Notes under the pieces: model-generated
What the model was told of the DNA's origin: nothing
Seen by the model: the letters and a program-made list of their open reading frames with translations, nothing else
Database searches by the model: none
Position numbers and translations under genes: made by a program
NCBI GenBank assembly: GCA_963789215.1
Contig: CAWBJY010000013.1
Coordinates: forward strand, 124,001 to 188,000
Source of the DNA: Phormidesmis sp963789215
GTDB lineage: Bacteria; Cyanobacteriota; Cyanobacteriia; Phormidesmidales; Phormidesmidaceae
Length of the DNA: 64,000 nucleotides
Reading direction: 5' to 3'
Part shown: positions 43,854 to 52,414 of the stretch, one piece after another
Position numbering within the stretch: position 1 is the stretch's first letter
Layout of the letters: every line of letters begins with the position of its first letter

Positions 43854-45731
43854 TTAAAAAACCAAATCCAAATTAAGCGATCGCAGATCAACTAAGAGCA
43901 GAGAAGACTCGCTAGAAAACGTCTCTAACGAGCTATTTTTGAGTTGAGCAGCCTGCGGAGCCGCGATCGCAACCAAAGCTTTGCCATCGGATAAAGGCGC
44001 GATCGCTCTCACGCCTTCCAAATTCAGCCGACCCACCGAATGAGCCGACCGGTCTAAAAACAGGCAGCCGCCATCGTCTATAACGGCATATCCCCAAGAA
44101 AACACGCCAATGCCTCGCGGACTTGAGCGCAGATCTGATGCTGAAAGCGCAACAGAATGCACTTGAAAAGGGCGCAGCGAAATGATAAACAGCTTAGCTT
44201 CCTCAATATCAGATGCTGACAAGGCCACAATTTGATAAGGATCTAAAGCGAGCATCGCACAAGAAAGAGAGACTTGTAGCGGCAAGTTGCCAACTAACTT
44301 TCCTTTACGAGTGAAACATTCCAAACAAGATTTAGCCCTGTGAGGAGAAGTTAGCACCCTAACCACATAGCGGCAATCAACAGCCAATACTTGAACAACG
44401 CTAGCCTGAGATGATTTCAACCAGCTCCCTTCAAGCTCAACAGAGCGGCGGTGTCCTAACGCTAGCCCAGCCCAATTCTGCAGAGCAACCAGATCACCTC
44501 TATCTAGATCACCTCTATTTTGAGCAGACTGCTGTAGCCGCTTAGGCAGCGCAATCAGCCAATCGCCAGTAGGCGCGATCGCTATCCAACTCGGCCAGCT
44601 TAACTGGACAGCAGAACTCAAATCTCCTTGTTTGTTCAACTGATAAACCGCCCTGTCAGTAACAATCAAGCATCCCTGCGGCGCAGCTAACAATCCACGA
44701 ATCTTTCCACTAGGCTTCTCAGCCATAGTCTCATTTATAGTGGTAGAAAACGTCTCAATCGCAGGCTTCAAAGAATTATCGTGAGCCGATTGAACAGGCA
44801 TACTACGCGTAGTCGCATGTGCCTTTAAAGTCCCAGTAACATCGGCGTAAAGCAGCGCTTGAAACGCAGAAAGCATCTCACTAGCGCTGCTAAACCGCTG
44901 ATTAGGATCCTTGTGAAGCGAACGCGCTAAAAACTGTTTAACTTGAGTAGAAAGAGACTTTGGGAAAGGAACAGATTGAGTTTGGTGAGCCTGACGCAGA
45001 GAATCGGGGCTGCCGGAAAAGGGGCGATCGCCCAGCAGCATCTCGTACAAAATGACGCCTGCAGAGTAAAGATCCGAAGCATACGACGACTGACCGTAAA
45101 ACCGTTCAGGGGCCGCATAAGTCGGCGAACCAATTTCCTTCCTAGACTGGCTCGGCATGGCAACGAACCGAGCGCTGCCAAAGTCGCTAATTTTTGCCGT
45201 TAGTCGAGGTTTTTTATCTTCAGCCGATTGAGCCTGATAGGTAAGTAAGATATTTTCTGGCTTTAGATCGCCATGAATAACCTGCTGAGCGTGAATGTAG
45301 CCAATCCCCTCAAGGATATCGACCGCAATGCAGCTTAAGAGCGATCGCGCACTCGCCCAAATAGTAGAGGTTACGATGAAATCCATCTGCGATCGCAGCG
45401 TCCCGGCCTCGCAGTAGTCCAAAACAAACTGATACCCAGCTTGGGTTTGAGCGATCGCCTGACAGCACACAATATGCGGATGGCATAGCTCGTTTAGCAC
45501 AAACGGCTCTTGCGACACCTGCTCTGACACGTGGCGCATCTGCTTAATCGCCACCAACTGCCCTGTCTGCCGATGAGCAGCCCCATAAACTTGAGCAAAC
45601 TGCCCTTGCCCAACTAGTCCCAGTATTCGATAGTCAGAAAACGGCATGGCGCGATCGCTCCGCACCAGCCTTACCCTTGGAGACGGCCCCTTTTCTCGAC
45701 CGTTTTCTGGCAGCTCCAACGTCATAGTCAT
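43854..45731 (-). CDS. Serine/threonine protein kinase with C-terminal propeller-like domain
   Basis: Hanks-type kinase. Catalytic motifs: LVGQGQFAQVYGAA (P-loop), Lys in LVAIKQM, HGDLKPENILL (HGD in place of HRD), SDFGSARFV, and SPTYAAPERFYGQSSYASDLYSAG. About 320 residues follow the kinase domain without a membrane helix; they contain regularly spaced short hydrophobic strands (GDWLIALPKRL, YVVRVLTSPHRAKSCLECF, LFIISLRPFQVHSV) that look like a beta-propeller, probably a sensor or docking module. Start ATG at 45731 or 45725. A 15-bp duplication at 44491-44520 encodes RGDLD/RGDLV in that domain. Convergent with the DUF1565 gene. Confidence 0.88.
   Translation of the reverse strand: MTMTLELPENGREKGPSPRVRLVRSDRAMPFSDYRILGLVGQGQFAQVYGAAHRQTGQLVAIKQMRHVSEQVSQEPFVLNELCHPHIVCCQAIAQTQAGYQFVLDYCEAGTLRSQMDFIVTSTIWASARSLLSCIAVDILEGIGYIHAQQVIHGDLKPENILLTYQAQSAEDKKPRLTAKISDFGSARFVAMPSQSRKEIGSPTYAAPERFYGQSSYASDLYSAGVILYEMLLGDRPFSGSPDSLRQAHQTQSVPFPKSLSTQVKQFLARSLHKDPNQRFSSASEMLSAFQALLYADVTGTLKAHATTRSMPVQSAHDNSLKPAIETFSTTINETMAEKPSGKIRGLLAAPQGCLIVTDRAVYQLNKQGDLSSAVQLSWPSWIAIAPTGDWLIALPKRLQQSAQNRGDLDRGDLVALQNWAGLALGHRRSVELEGSWLKSSQASVVQVLAVDCRYVVRVLTSPHRAKSCLECFTRKGKLVGNLPLQVSLSCAMLALDPYQIVALSASDIEEAKLFIISLRPFQVHSVALSASDLRSSPRGIGVFSWGYAVIDDGGCLFLDRSAHSVGRLNLEGVRAIAPLSDGKALVAIAAPQAAQLKNSSLETFSSESSLLLVDLRSLNLDLVF
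44491..44520 (-). repeat. 15-bp tandem duplication in the kinase C-terminal domain
   Basis: AGATCACCTCTATCT then AGATCACCTCTATTT, one mismatch, in frame. Encodes RGDLDRGDL between two strands of the propeller-like region. Confidence 0.85.
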
Positions 45732-45780
45732 CAACCCTTATCGACTAGCCACTCTGCCCAAACGAGCTATCCAAACGTAA

Positions 45781-45802
45781 CTAGTAGCTATCTAGTAGCT
45801 AT
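45781..45802. repeat. 11-bp tandem duplication at the rhodanese 3' end
   Basis: CTAGTAGCTAT twice, perfect, ending at the first base of the rhodanese stop codon. Confidence 0.85.
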
Positions 45803-46158
45803 TAGTAAAGCGGCACAGAAGGATCAATCTGACGGCTATAGGCATCGATTCCACCCGCCAGATTTTTGACATTTGTAAAACCCTGACTCATCAGCCACTG
45901 GCACATTTGCGCCGAGCGCATACCCAAGTGGCACATCACAATCGTCTCGGCCGCCGGATCAAACTGAGCGCCGATAGTAGGCGACCAGGTAGGAAACTGA
46001 CTCAGCGGCAAATTCACAAACTGCGCGACGCTAGCTAGCTCTAACTCGTGCGGCTCGCGCACATCAATGAGCTGAAGCGACTCTAGATCATCGGTCGCTA
46101 AGCGCTGAGCCAACGTTTCAACGTCAGTTTCGACTAGAGATTGAGGGGCATTCGTCAT
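45802..46158 (-). CDS. Rhodanese-like domain protein
   Basis: Single rhodanese domain of 118 residues. The active-site loop is MCHLGMRSAQMC, with the sulfur-accepting Cys at its start, and family segments LIDVREPHELEL and GFTNVKNLAGGIDAYSRQID are present. Could act as sulfurtransferase or persulfide carrier in the cytosol; partner unknown. ATG start. Lies between the kinase and a prolyl oligopeptidase on the minus strand with gaps of 70 and 120 bp, so an operon is possible but not shown. Confidence 0.9.
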   Translation of the reverse strand: MTNAPQSLVETDVETLAQRLATDDLESLQLIDVREPHELELASVAQFVNLPLSQFPTWSPTIGAQFDPAAETIVMCHLGMRSAQMCQWLMSQGFTNVKNLAGGIDAYSRQIDPSVPLY

Positions 46159-46279
46159 GAGTAAGCAGTTGCTATTTTCATAGCTCCTGTTTGCGTAATA
46201 ACTAATTGTGTAATATCTATGACATTAACAGCAAGACGCAAAACAAAGTCAGACTATATCTAGATCAGCTGGTCAAGCC

Positions 46280-48337
46280 CTAGTCCAAACTAACTCCCAA
46301 ATTACGGGCAACAAAGGCCCACTTATCAGTCGCTTCTTCAATTTGCTTAGTCGTCGGCTTGCCCGCGCCGTGCCCTGCTTTTGTTTCAATCCGAATCAAC
46401 ACAGGATTATCTCCCTGATGAGCCACCTGCAGCGCCGCCGCAAACTTAAAGCTATGGGCAGGAACAACGCGATCGTCATGGTCGGCAGTGGTAATCATCG
46501 TCGGCGGATATTCTATACCCGCCTTAAGGTTATGCAGCGGCGAATAAGCATACAGCGCCTCAAACTCATCTTCATTCTGCGGAGAGCCATAGTCAGACTC
46601 CCAGGCCCAGCCAATCGTGAACTGGTTGAAGCGCAGCATGTCTAAAACGCCAACGGCAGGAAGAGCTGCGCCAAAAAGATCGGGACGTTGAGTAATGCAG
46701 GCGCCCACCAGTAAGCCGCCGTTGCTACCCCCGGCGATCGCCAGCTTCTCAGACTTCGTATAGCCTTGCGCAATCAACCACTCTCCCGCGCTAATAAAGT
46801 CATCAAACACCGTTTGTTTAGCCGTCTTAATTCCAGCTTGATGCCAGCTTTCGCCATACTCGCCGCCCCCGCGCAGATTCGCCACCGCATACACGCCGCC
46901 TAGCTCTAGCCAAACAACATTGCTCACCGAAAAGCTAGGCGACAGCGAGATATTGAACCCACCGTAGCCATATAGCAAAACGGGATTCTCACCGTTGAGT
47001 TCTAGCCCCTTTTTGGCCGTGATAAACATCGGAATCTTCGTGCCGTCTTTGCTAGGGTAAAAGACCTGACGAGTCTCATAAGCCTCTAGGTCAAAAGGAA
47101 CCGTCGGCTCACGAAAAAGTGTGCTCTTACCCGTCTCAAAGCTATAGCGATAGATGCGGCTAGGCACGGTGAAGCTAGTGAAGCTGTAAAAGGTTTCGGT
47201 ATCGGTGCGATCGCCGCCAAAGCCACCCGCCGATCCGATTCCCGGCAGCGCCACATCTTTTACAAAATCACCATTCAGCTCAAATATCTTGATCTGCGTG
47301 TAGGCATCTTTCAAATAATCAGCCACAAACTGGTTATTCAGCGTCCCCACCGATTCTAAAGTCTCTTCCGCTTCTGGAATCAGCGTCTGCCAGTTCTCTC
47401 TTTCAGGACTAGCAATATCAACCGCAATCACTTTTCCTCTAGAAGCTTCTAAATCGGTTTGAATCCAAAAGATCGAGCCATCGTTATCAATCACGCTATA
47501 GTGAGCCTCAAATGCCGAGATTAGCTCAACAACTTCACCGTCAGCATCTTGCAGATCTTTGTAAAACAACAGATTTTGAGGAGACGTACCCAGCCATACA
47601 GAGATAATTAAATACCGGCCATCATCCGTTACGCCACCGCTAAAGCCCCAATCAGGCTGATCAGAACGCTCGTAAATCAGCACATCTTCTGACTGGTCAG
47701 TGCCTAGCTGATGATAATAAAGCTTCTGAAAGCGATTGACATCTTCTAGCTTACTCTCTTCTTTCGGCTCATCGTACCGGCTGTAGAAAAAGCCCTTATG
47801 GTCGTGAGTCCAGGCCGCACCCGAGAACTTCACCCATCTAATATGGTCTTCAGTATCCTCACCCGTCTCAATATCTCTTACTTTCCACTCCGTCCAGTCC
47901 GACCCGGCCGTAGCAAGGCCATAGGCCAAGTACTGAGCATTCTCACTAATAGACGTCCCGCCCAAAGCCACGGTTCCATCTTCAGAGAGCGTGTTCGGAT
48001 CGAGCAGGACAACCGGCTCAGCTTCTAGAGTCGGCAAGGTGTAGAGCACCGACTGATTCTGCAAACCGTCATTTTTATAGTAGAAATAACGGCTTCCTCG
48101 TTTAAAGGGCGTACCATATCGCTCGTAATTCCATAGCTCAGTTAGCCTAGCATTTAGCTGCTCTCGGCCCGGCAGCTGGTTCAAGTAGCCAAACGTCACT
48201 TTGTTCTGCGCTTTTACCCATTGCTGGGTTTCCTCAGCATTTGGATCTTCTAACCAGCGATAAGGATCGGCGACTTCTACGCCGTGGTAAGTATCAACCT
48301 GATCGGTTTTACGAGTAGAAGGGTAGGTAAGAGCCAT
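46280..48337 (-). CDS. Prolyl oligopeptidase (S9A)
   Basis: Cytosolic serine peptidase cleaving short peptides after proline. N-terminal propeller domain (YPSTRKTDQVDTYHGVEVADPYRWLED and onward), then the catalytic domain with Ser in AIAGGSNGGLLVGA, Asp in TTADHDDRVVPAHS and His in TKAGHGAGKP. 685 residues, typical of the family; no signal peptide. ATG start. Located 18 bp downstream of the LpxB-related gene on the same strand, so probably cotranscribed. Confidence 0.93.
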   Translation of the reverse strand: MALTYPSTRKTDQVDTYHGVEVADPYRWLEDPNAEETQQWVKAQNKVTFGYLNQLPGREQLNARLTELWNYERYGTPFKRGSRYFYYKNDGLQNQSVLYTLPTLEAEPVVLLDPNTLSEDGTVALGGTSISENAQYLAYGLATAGSDWTEWKVRDIETGEDTEDHIRWVKFSGAAWTHDHKGFFYSRYDEPKEESKLEDVNRFQKLYYHQLGTDQSEDVLIYERSDQPDWGFSGGVTDDGRYLIISVWLGTSPQNLLFYKDLQDADGEVVELISAFEAHYSVIDNDGSIFWIQTDLEASRGKVIAVDIASPERENWQTLIPEAEETLESVGTLNNQFVADYLKDAYTQIKIFELNGDFVKDVALPGIGSAGGFGGDRTDTETFYSFTSFTVPSRIYRYSFETGKSTLFREPTVPFDLEAYETRQVFYPSKDGTKIPMFITAKKGLELNGENPVLLYGYGGFNISLSPSFSVSNVVWLELGGVYAVANLRGGGEYGESWHQAGIKTAKQTVFDDFISAGEWLIAQGYTKSEKLAIAGGSNGGLLVGACITQRPDLFGAALPAVGVLDMLRFNQFTIGWAWESDYGSPQNEDEFEALYAYSPLHNLKAGIEYPPTMITTADHDDRVVPAHSFKFAAALQVAHQGDNPVLIRIETKAGHGAGKPTTKQIEEATDKWAFVARNLGVSLD

Positions 48338-48355
48338 AGAAAATTAGGTGAAGCT

Positions 48356-49666
48356 TTATTTAACGTAGTTTACAGTTTCTAGAATCAGGTCTGCCATTTT
48401 ATCCGCAGCATTCGCAGGCCCTCGCAGTCCGCGCAGCGTTTGACGCATATTGCTCAGTTTTTCAGGATGTGCCAGATAGTCGAGCGCTAATTTGCTTGCG
48501 CTCTGGGCCGTAACCTGTTCGAACAGCTCTGGAACAACTTCCTTTTTCGCCCAGATATTAGGCCAAGCAAACAGCTTTCCAGACTTCTTCGCCGTGCGAA
48601 TAATCAGAGGATTGATGACTTTACGAGCGATCGCACCCACACCCGGCAGCCGCACAATTAACCCCGCCAAACCATCCCACATTTTGAAGTTCTCCAGCCC
48701 CTGCGTCGGAATCATCACAATCATTGGCGTCGCCAGCGCCCCAAGCTGCGCCGTATTGGCCCCAACCGTCGTGAAGCAAAGCGCACATTGAGAGAACAGA
48801 TCTAGCGCCGGAAACTGCTGCCATAGATATATTTTTGGCCCATTTTTTATCTGAAAATAAGAAAGGCCCGACGCTGGCCTGACTAAACTAACCTCTGGCC
48901 CCAAAAAATCAGAAACAGCCGGATTTATAGCCGGGTCAGCGTACCTAGCCAAATCATCCAAACTTAAATTAGGGGCAACGCCAAACACAAAATGCGATTG
49001 AGGCCGCTGCTTGTGGATGTATTGTGCGATCGCCAGCGACAAAGGCACCCCAATACTCAACTTCGCAGGCTTCGACCCCGGCAAAAAACCAACCAGCTCG
49101 GCATCTTCCTCCAAATTCATAGCCGCCAAAATCTCTCCTCGATCGGCCATCGTCTGCACATCAGCCATCAGATCGCCCACCACCGAAAATTTCTCTCGCC
49201 GCTGCTCAGATACCTTTTCCATCACCCCAGACTGCATCACCCCAAAGCGATCCATCTGCCTCGTCCAGCGAGCATCCCATTCGGCATATACAGCCGTGCG
49301 ATAGCCCAGCCGCTTAGCCACCAGTAAGGTATAAAGCTGATCGCCCCCCAAAAAAACCACAATTCCTTTATCGTGCCAATCCCAGCCATCGACCGTCTTA
49401 CCCGTCAGCAAAAATCTAAAAAAATGCTCAGCGCCTTGAACGCGATCCACTTCTAGATAGCGAGCCAGGATAATGTGCTCTTGCCCAGAAGCATTCGGGC
49501 AGGGAGAGAGCAGAACAGAGATTCTGAGCGTTTTATGACTAGGCGCTGAATTTCGCAGCGATCGCACCACCGGCTTCACCCAGGTCGCCACCTCGCCCGG
49601 CCCGTTCGACAAAATCACCACATCAATCGGCTCTACATCCGCGCTCACCAGATCATTCGCAGCCAT
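48356..49666 (-). CDS. Lipid-A-disaccharide synthase-related glycosyltransferase-like protein
   Basis: About 436 residues, related to LpxB but of the separate cyanobacterial/plastid group of unknown function. N-terminal VVILSNGPGEVATWVKPVV is the typical nucleotide-sugar region; GDLMADVQTMAD, LVGFLPGSKPAKLSIGVPLSLAIA, CFTTVGANTAQLGALATPMIVMIPTQ complete the GT-B fold. There are no other lipid A genes in the window, so it is unlikely to be a true LpxB. ATG at 49666 with AGGTGAG upstream is preferred to GTG at 49696. Divergent from larB by 82 bp. Confidence 0.82.
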   Translation of the reverse strand: MAANDLVSADVEPIDVVILSNGPGEVATWVKPVVRSLRNSAPSHKTLRISVLLSPCPNASGQEHIILARYLEVDRVQGAEHFFRFLLTGKTVDGWDWHDKGIVVFLGGDQLYTLLVAKRLGYRTAVYAEWDARWTRQMDRFGVMQSGVMEKVSEQRREKFSVVGDLMADVQTMADRGEILAAMNLEEDAELVGFLPGSKPAKLSIGVPLSLAIAQYIHKQRPQSHFVFGVAPNLSLDDLARYADPAINPAVSDFLGPEVSLVRPASGLSYFQIKNGPKIYLWQQFPALDLFSQCALCFTTVGANTAQLGALATPMIVMIPTQGLENFKMWDGLAGLIVRLPGVGAIARKVINPLIIRTAKKSGKLFAWPNIWAKKEVVPELFEQVTAQSASKLALDYLAHPEKLSNMRQTLRGLRGPANAADKMADLILETVNYVK

Positions 49667-49748
49667 CTCGCACTCACCTACCGCAAAAACAAACACACCC
49701 CAGACAAATTAGCCTAAAGTTGATTCCATCACCTTATCAACGATTACT

Positions 49749-50519
49749 GTGAATCAGCCCGACGCCATTCGCGAACTGCTCCAATCCGTTGCCACCGGAA
49801 CCCTCAGCCCAGAAGCCGCCTTCGACCAGCTACAGCAACGCTCAGGCTACGAAAGCGTCGATGACTTTGCCAAAATCGACCACCAAAGAACAGAGCGCAC
49901 GGGCTTTCCAGAAGTCATTTGGGGCCAAGACAAAACCGCCGGACAAATTATTCAAATCATGCGCTCCATGGAGCCGCTGCACCCAGTTGTGATGGCTACT
50001 CGCGTCAATGCGCAAAAAGGCAGGGAGATTCGGTCAGTGATGCCGCAGGTTACCTACTTTGAAACAGCCAGAATTTGCGCCGTCGAGAAAACAGGCATCG
50101 TCACCCAGCCCGGCAGACTCAGCATTCTTACCGCAGGCACTGCCGACTTACCCGTTGCCGAAGAAGCCGCTGTCACCGCCGAACTCTGCGGATTTCAAGT
50201 CACTCGTCTGTGGGACGTAGGCGTAGCAGGCATTCATCGCCTCCTCGATAACCGCCACGTGATTGAAGAATCCGACGTCCTGATTGTCGCCGCAGGCATG
50301 GAAGGTGCGCTACCTAGCGTAGTAGCCGGGCTAGCACGCTGCCCGGTCGTTGCAGTCCCGACCAGCATCGGCTACGGTGCCAGCTTTCAAGGACTTGCAC
50401 CACTGCTAACCATGCTGAACTCCTGCGCGACCGGAATCGGCGTAGTCAATATCGACAACGGATTTGGCGCGGCTATTTTAGCAGGTCAAATACTGCGCAC
50501 AGCTTCGCGAATACGATAG
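49749..50519 (+). CDS. larB: LarB, pyridinium-3,5-biscarboxylic acid mononucleotide synthase
   Basis: Carboxylates and hydrolyses nicotinic acid adenine dinucleotide, first step to the nickel-pincer nucleotide cofactor. PurE-like fold with the family segments AGTADLPVAEEAAVTAELCG, VTRLWDVGVAGIHRLL and VAAGMEGALPSVVAGL, plus VPTSIGYGASFQGLAPLLTML. 256 residues, GTG start. LarC and LarE are not in the window, and neither is a lactate racemase, so the cofactor may be finished from distant genes or this is a conserved LarB of another pathway. Confidence 0.9.
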   Translation: MNQPDAIRELLQSVATGTLSPEAAFDQLQQRSGYESVDDFAKIDHQRTERTGFPEVIWGQDKTAGQIIQIMRSMEPLHPVVMATRVNAQKGREIRSVMPQVTYFETARICAVEKTGIVTQPGRLSILTAGTADLPVAEEAAVTAELCGFQVTRLWDVGVAGIHRLLDNRHVIEESDVLIVAAGMEGALPSVVAGLARCPVVAVPTSIGYGASFQGLAPLLTMLNSCATGIGVVNIDNGFGAAILAGQILRTASRIR

Positions 50520-50693
50520 AACAAGTAGAGACTAGCTATACGCGGGTCTGCCGCCAAGCAGCTCAGCAAACAGGAATGAAGACTTCTGCTTCTCCTGCAA
50601 GCTGTCCCTACAGCTTAATTGATGCTTTAGATGAAAGTTGGCTACCAACCAGGTGATGTGAGGTCTCTAGCCAACTATCCAGTCTCTACTGCT

Positions 50694-52235
50694 CTACTCT
50701 CCTCGCAGCCGTCTAAGAATATCTCTAGCCGCCTCAAGGCCAAGCCCCTGACGGTTCTTACTATGCTGCCAGAACTGTTCCCACCAATCTTCAGGCTGCT
50801 GATGCTCGCCGTCGTACTCCGTCGGGCGGCGCGTACGGCCATCCGTTACCAGGCTGCCAACATAGTCTGCATCGTCGTAAATGCGCTTAATCTGCTCATC
50901 AATCTCAGCTAAATCGGCGTCAGAGACAACGCCATTGCTAGTTGCTTTATAAAATTGCACCGTTACGCGAATTGGAAAATTAGGATCACGCGCGATCGCT
51001 AAATCATCAATTTCAGTAAAAGGGCCTTCTACCGGGCCATGGCCAATCACAGCGGCTTCTACATCACTACTAGCACGAGATGGCGCAGCCGTCGGCATCG
51101 GAGCCGCCTCCATCAACATATCGCTCTGAGCACCCCCAAATTTGCCAAAAGGCTCTTTTTGCTTCAGCGGCACCTGAATCAACATCACCATATTCAGCCC
51201 GTCCTCTTCAGAAACTTCGACGGGTGGCAAAGTTGTTGTATTACCATCAGCTTGTTCAGATTTAAAGTCGCTAATACGCTTACCCGTTAGGCTTGCCCGC
51301 TCACCGTTTTTATTAAAGAACAAACGCTGTCCCCAAGTACGGCCCGCATCAAAACCATCGCGCTGATTGTCAATTACGGTTGCGCTTGTGCCTTCGCGAG
51401 TGGCGAGTATCGTCAGCACCGCCGGGTCGCCAGGGTAAGACTGATAGTTAAACAAAACCGGATTGAACGTAGCTTCGCCATTCTCAGGGATAGGGAGAAA
51501 GGCAGCCTGAGCGCTGACTAAAACATGCGAATCGCGCTCAGCTAAAAGTGACTGCTCACGACCCTTCCAGGAGTCAGGTTCAGACAGATAGCTGCGCAAA
51601 TCCTCTAGCATTTCAGCGAGTAAAACTGGCTCAGTCTCTTCACCTTTCTCATTTCCAGTCAAAACAGAAAGCTGTTGCATCGGCACATCAGCCGTCAAAT
51701 CGGAATAGTTAGGATAGCGGATGACCGGCATCAGGTGAAGCTGAGCATCGCCAGAACGCGGATCGCGATGCTCTACTTGAATGGTCATATCGCTGATGTT
51801 TGGCCCCACAGAAGAATTGTCGTAGCGGCCCGTATCTTCCCAGGTAACATCTAGAATCTGGAGGTCGTGCTCAGCGGCTAGGGCGATCGCCTCCGGATTT
51901 CGAATCATCGACTTAGTTCGCTCAATCACCGAGCCATACTGGTTGTAGTCTTCAATACTCGTGATCAATGGAGGCATTGCTCTAGAATCAGGGTCAACGG
52001 TGACTTTCGGTGCGCTAGCGTCAGAAGTATCTACAGCGCCCTCTTCAGCGGTCTCTTCAACAATATCTTCAGACTGCGAGTTGATACCCCATGACTGAGC
52101 CAATGCGGTTTGGTTAATCGCGACGGCTACGCCTGACAAAATAGACAACAGCAATAGGCCGCTCGTCGCCTTCTTTCTGAGTGAACCCTGCTGGTCGCTA
52201 ACCTGTACCGATTGCTTGTCCATAAGATTTCTCAT
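50694..52235 (-). CDS. Exported protein of unknown function, 513 residues
   Basis: N-terminal cytoplasmic stretch followed by a hydrophobic segment (SGLLLLSILSGVAVAINQTALAQ) that could be a signal peptide with an AxA-like site. The mature protein is acidic (DIVEETAEEGAVDTSDASAP) and then mixed alpha/beta: YGSVIERTKSMIRNPEAIALAAEHDLQILDVTWEDTGRYDNS, MPVIRYPNYSDL, FNPVLFNYQSYPGDP, FPIRVTVQFYKATSNG. I do not recognise the family. Start ATG at 52235, with another at 52223. The stop lies close to an AT-poor hairpin region convergent with larB. Confidence 0.7.
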   Translation of the reverse strand: MRNLMDKQSVQVSDQQGSLRKKATSGLLLLSILSGVAVAINQTALAQSWGINSQSEDIVEETAEEGAVDTSDASAPKVTVDPDSRAMPPLITSIEDYNQYGSVIERTKSMIRNPEAIALAAEHDLQILDVTWEDTGRYDNSSVGPNISDMTIQVEHRDPRSGDAQLHLMPVIRYPNYSDLTADVPMQQLSVLTGNEKGEETEPVLLAEMLEDLRSYLSEPDSWKGREQSLLAERDSHVLVSAQAAFLPIPENGEATFNPVLFNYQSYPGDPAVLTILATREGTSATVIDNQRDGFDAGRTWGQRLFFNKNGERASLTGKRISDFKSEQADGNTTTLPPVEVSEEDGLNMVMLIQVPLKQKEPFGKFGGAQSDMLMEAAPMPTAAPSRASSDVEAAVIGHGPVEGPFTEIDDLAIARDPNFPIRVTVQFYKATSNGVVSDADLAEIDEQIKRIYDDADYVGSLVTDGRTRRPTEYDGEHQQPEDWWEQFWQHSKNRQGLGLEAARDILRRLRGE

Positions 52236-52366
52236 CACCAAATCACGATAGATCTAAAGTAATCGGCTACAAAGCTGCTTTATAGCTGGTTTCACTTTTA
52301 GAAACGGCGCAAGATTGACTCAATGAGCAAAATAACGTCAGTTGCAGAACAAATAAGCGCACTTTG

Positions 52367-52414
52367 CCTATCACCTCGGGCCCCTATCACCTCGGACCCC
52401 TATCACCTCGGACC
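52367..52414. repeat. 16-bp tandem repeat, three copies, at the carotenoid oxygenase 3' end
   Basis: CCTATCACCTCGGGCC then two perfect copies of CCTATCACCTCGGACC. The stop codon (52403-52405) and last residues FGPR of the oxygenase lie inside the rightmost copy. Confidence 0.92.
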
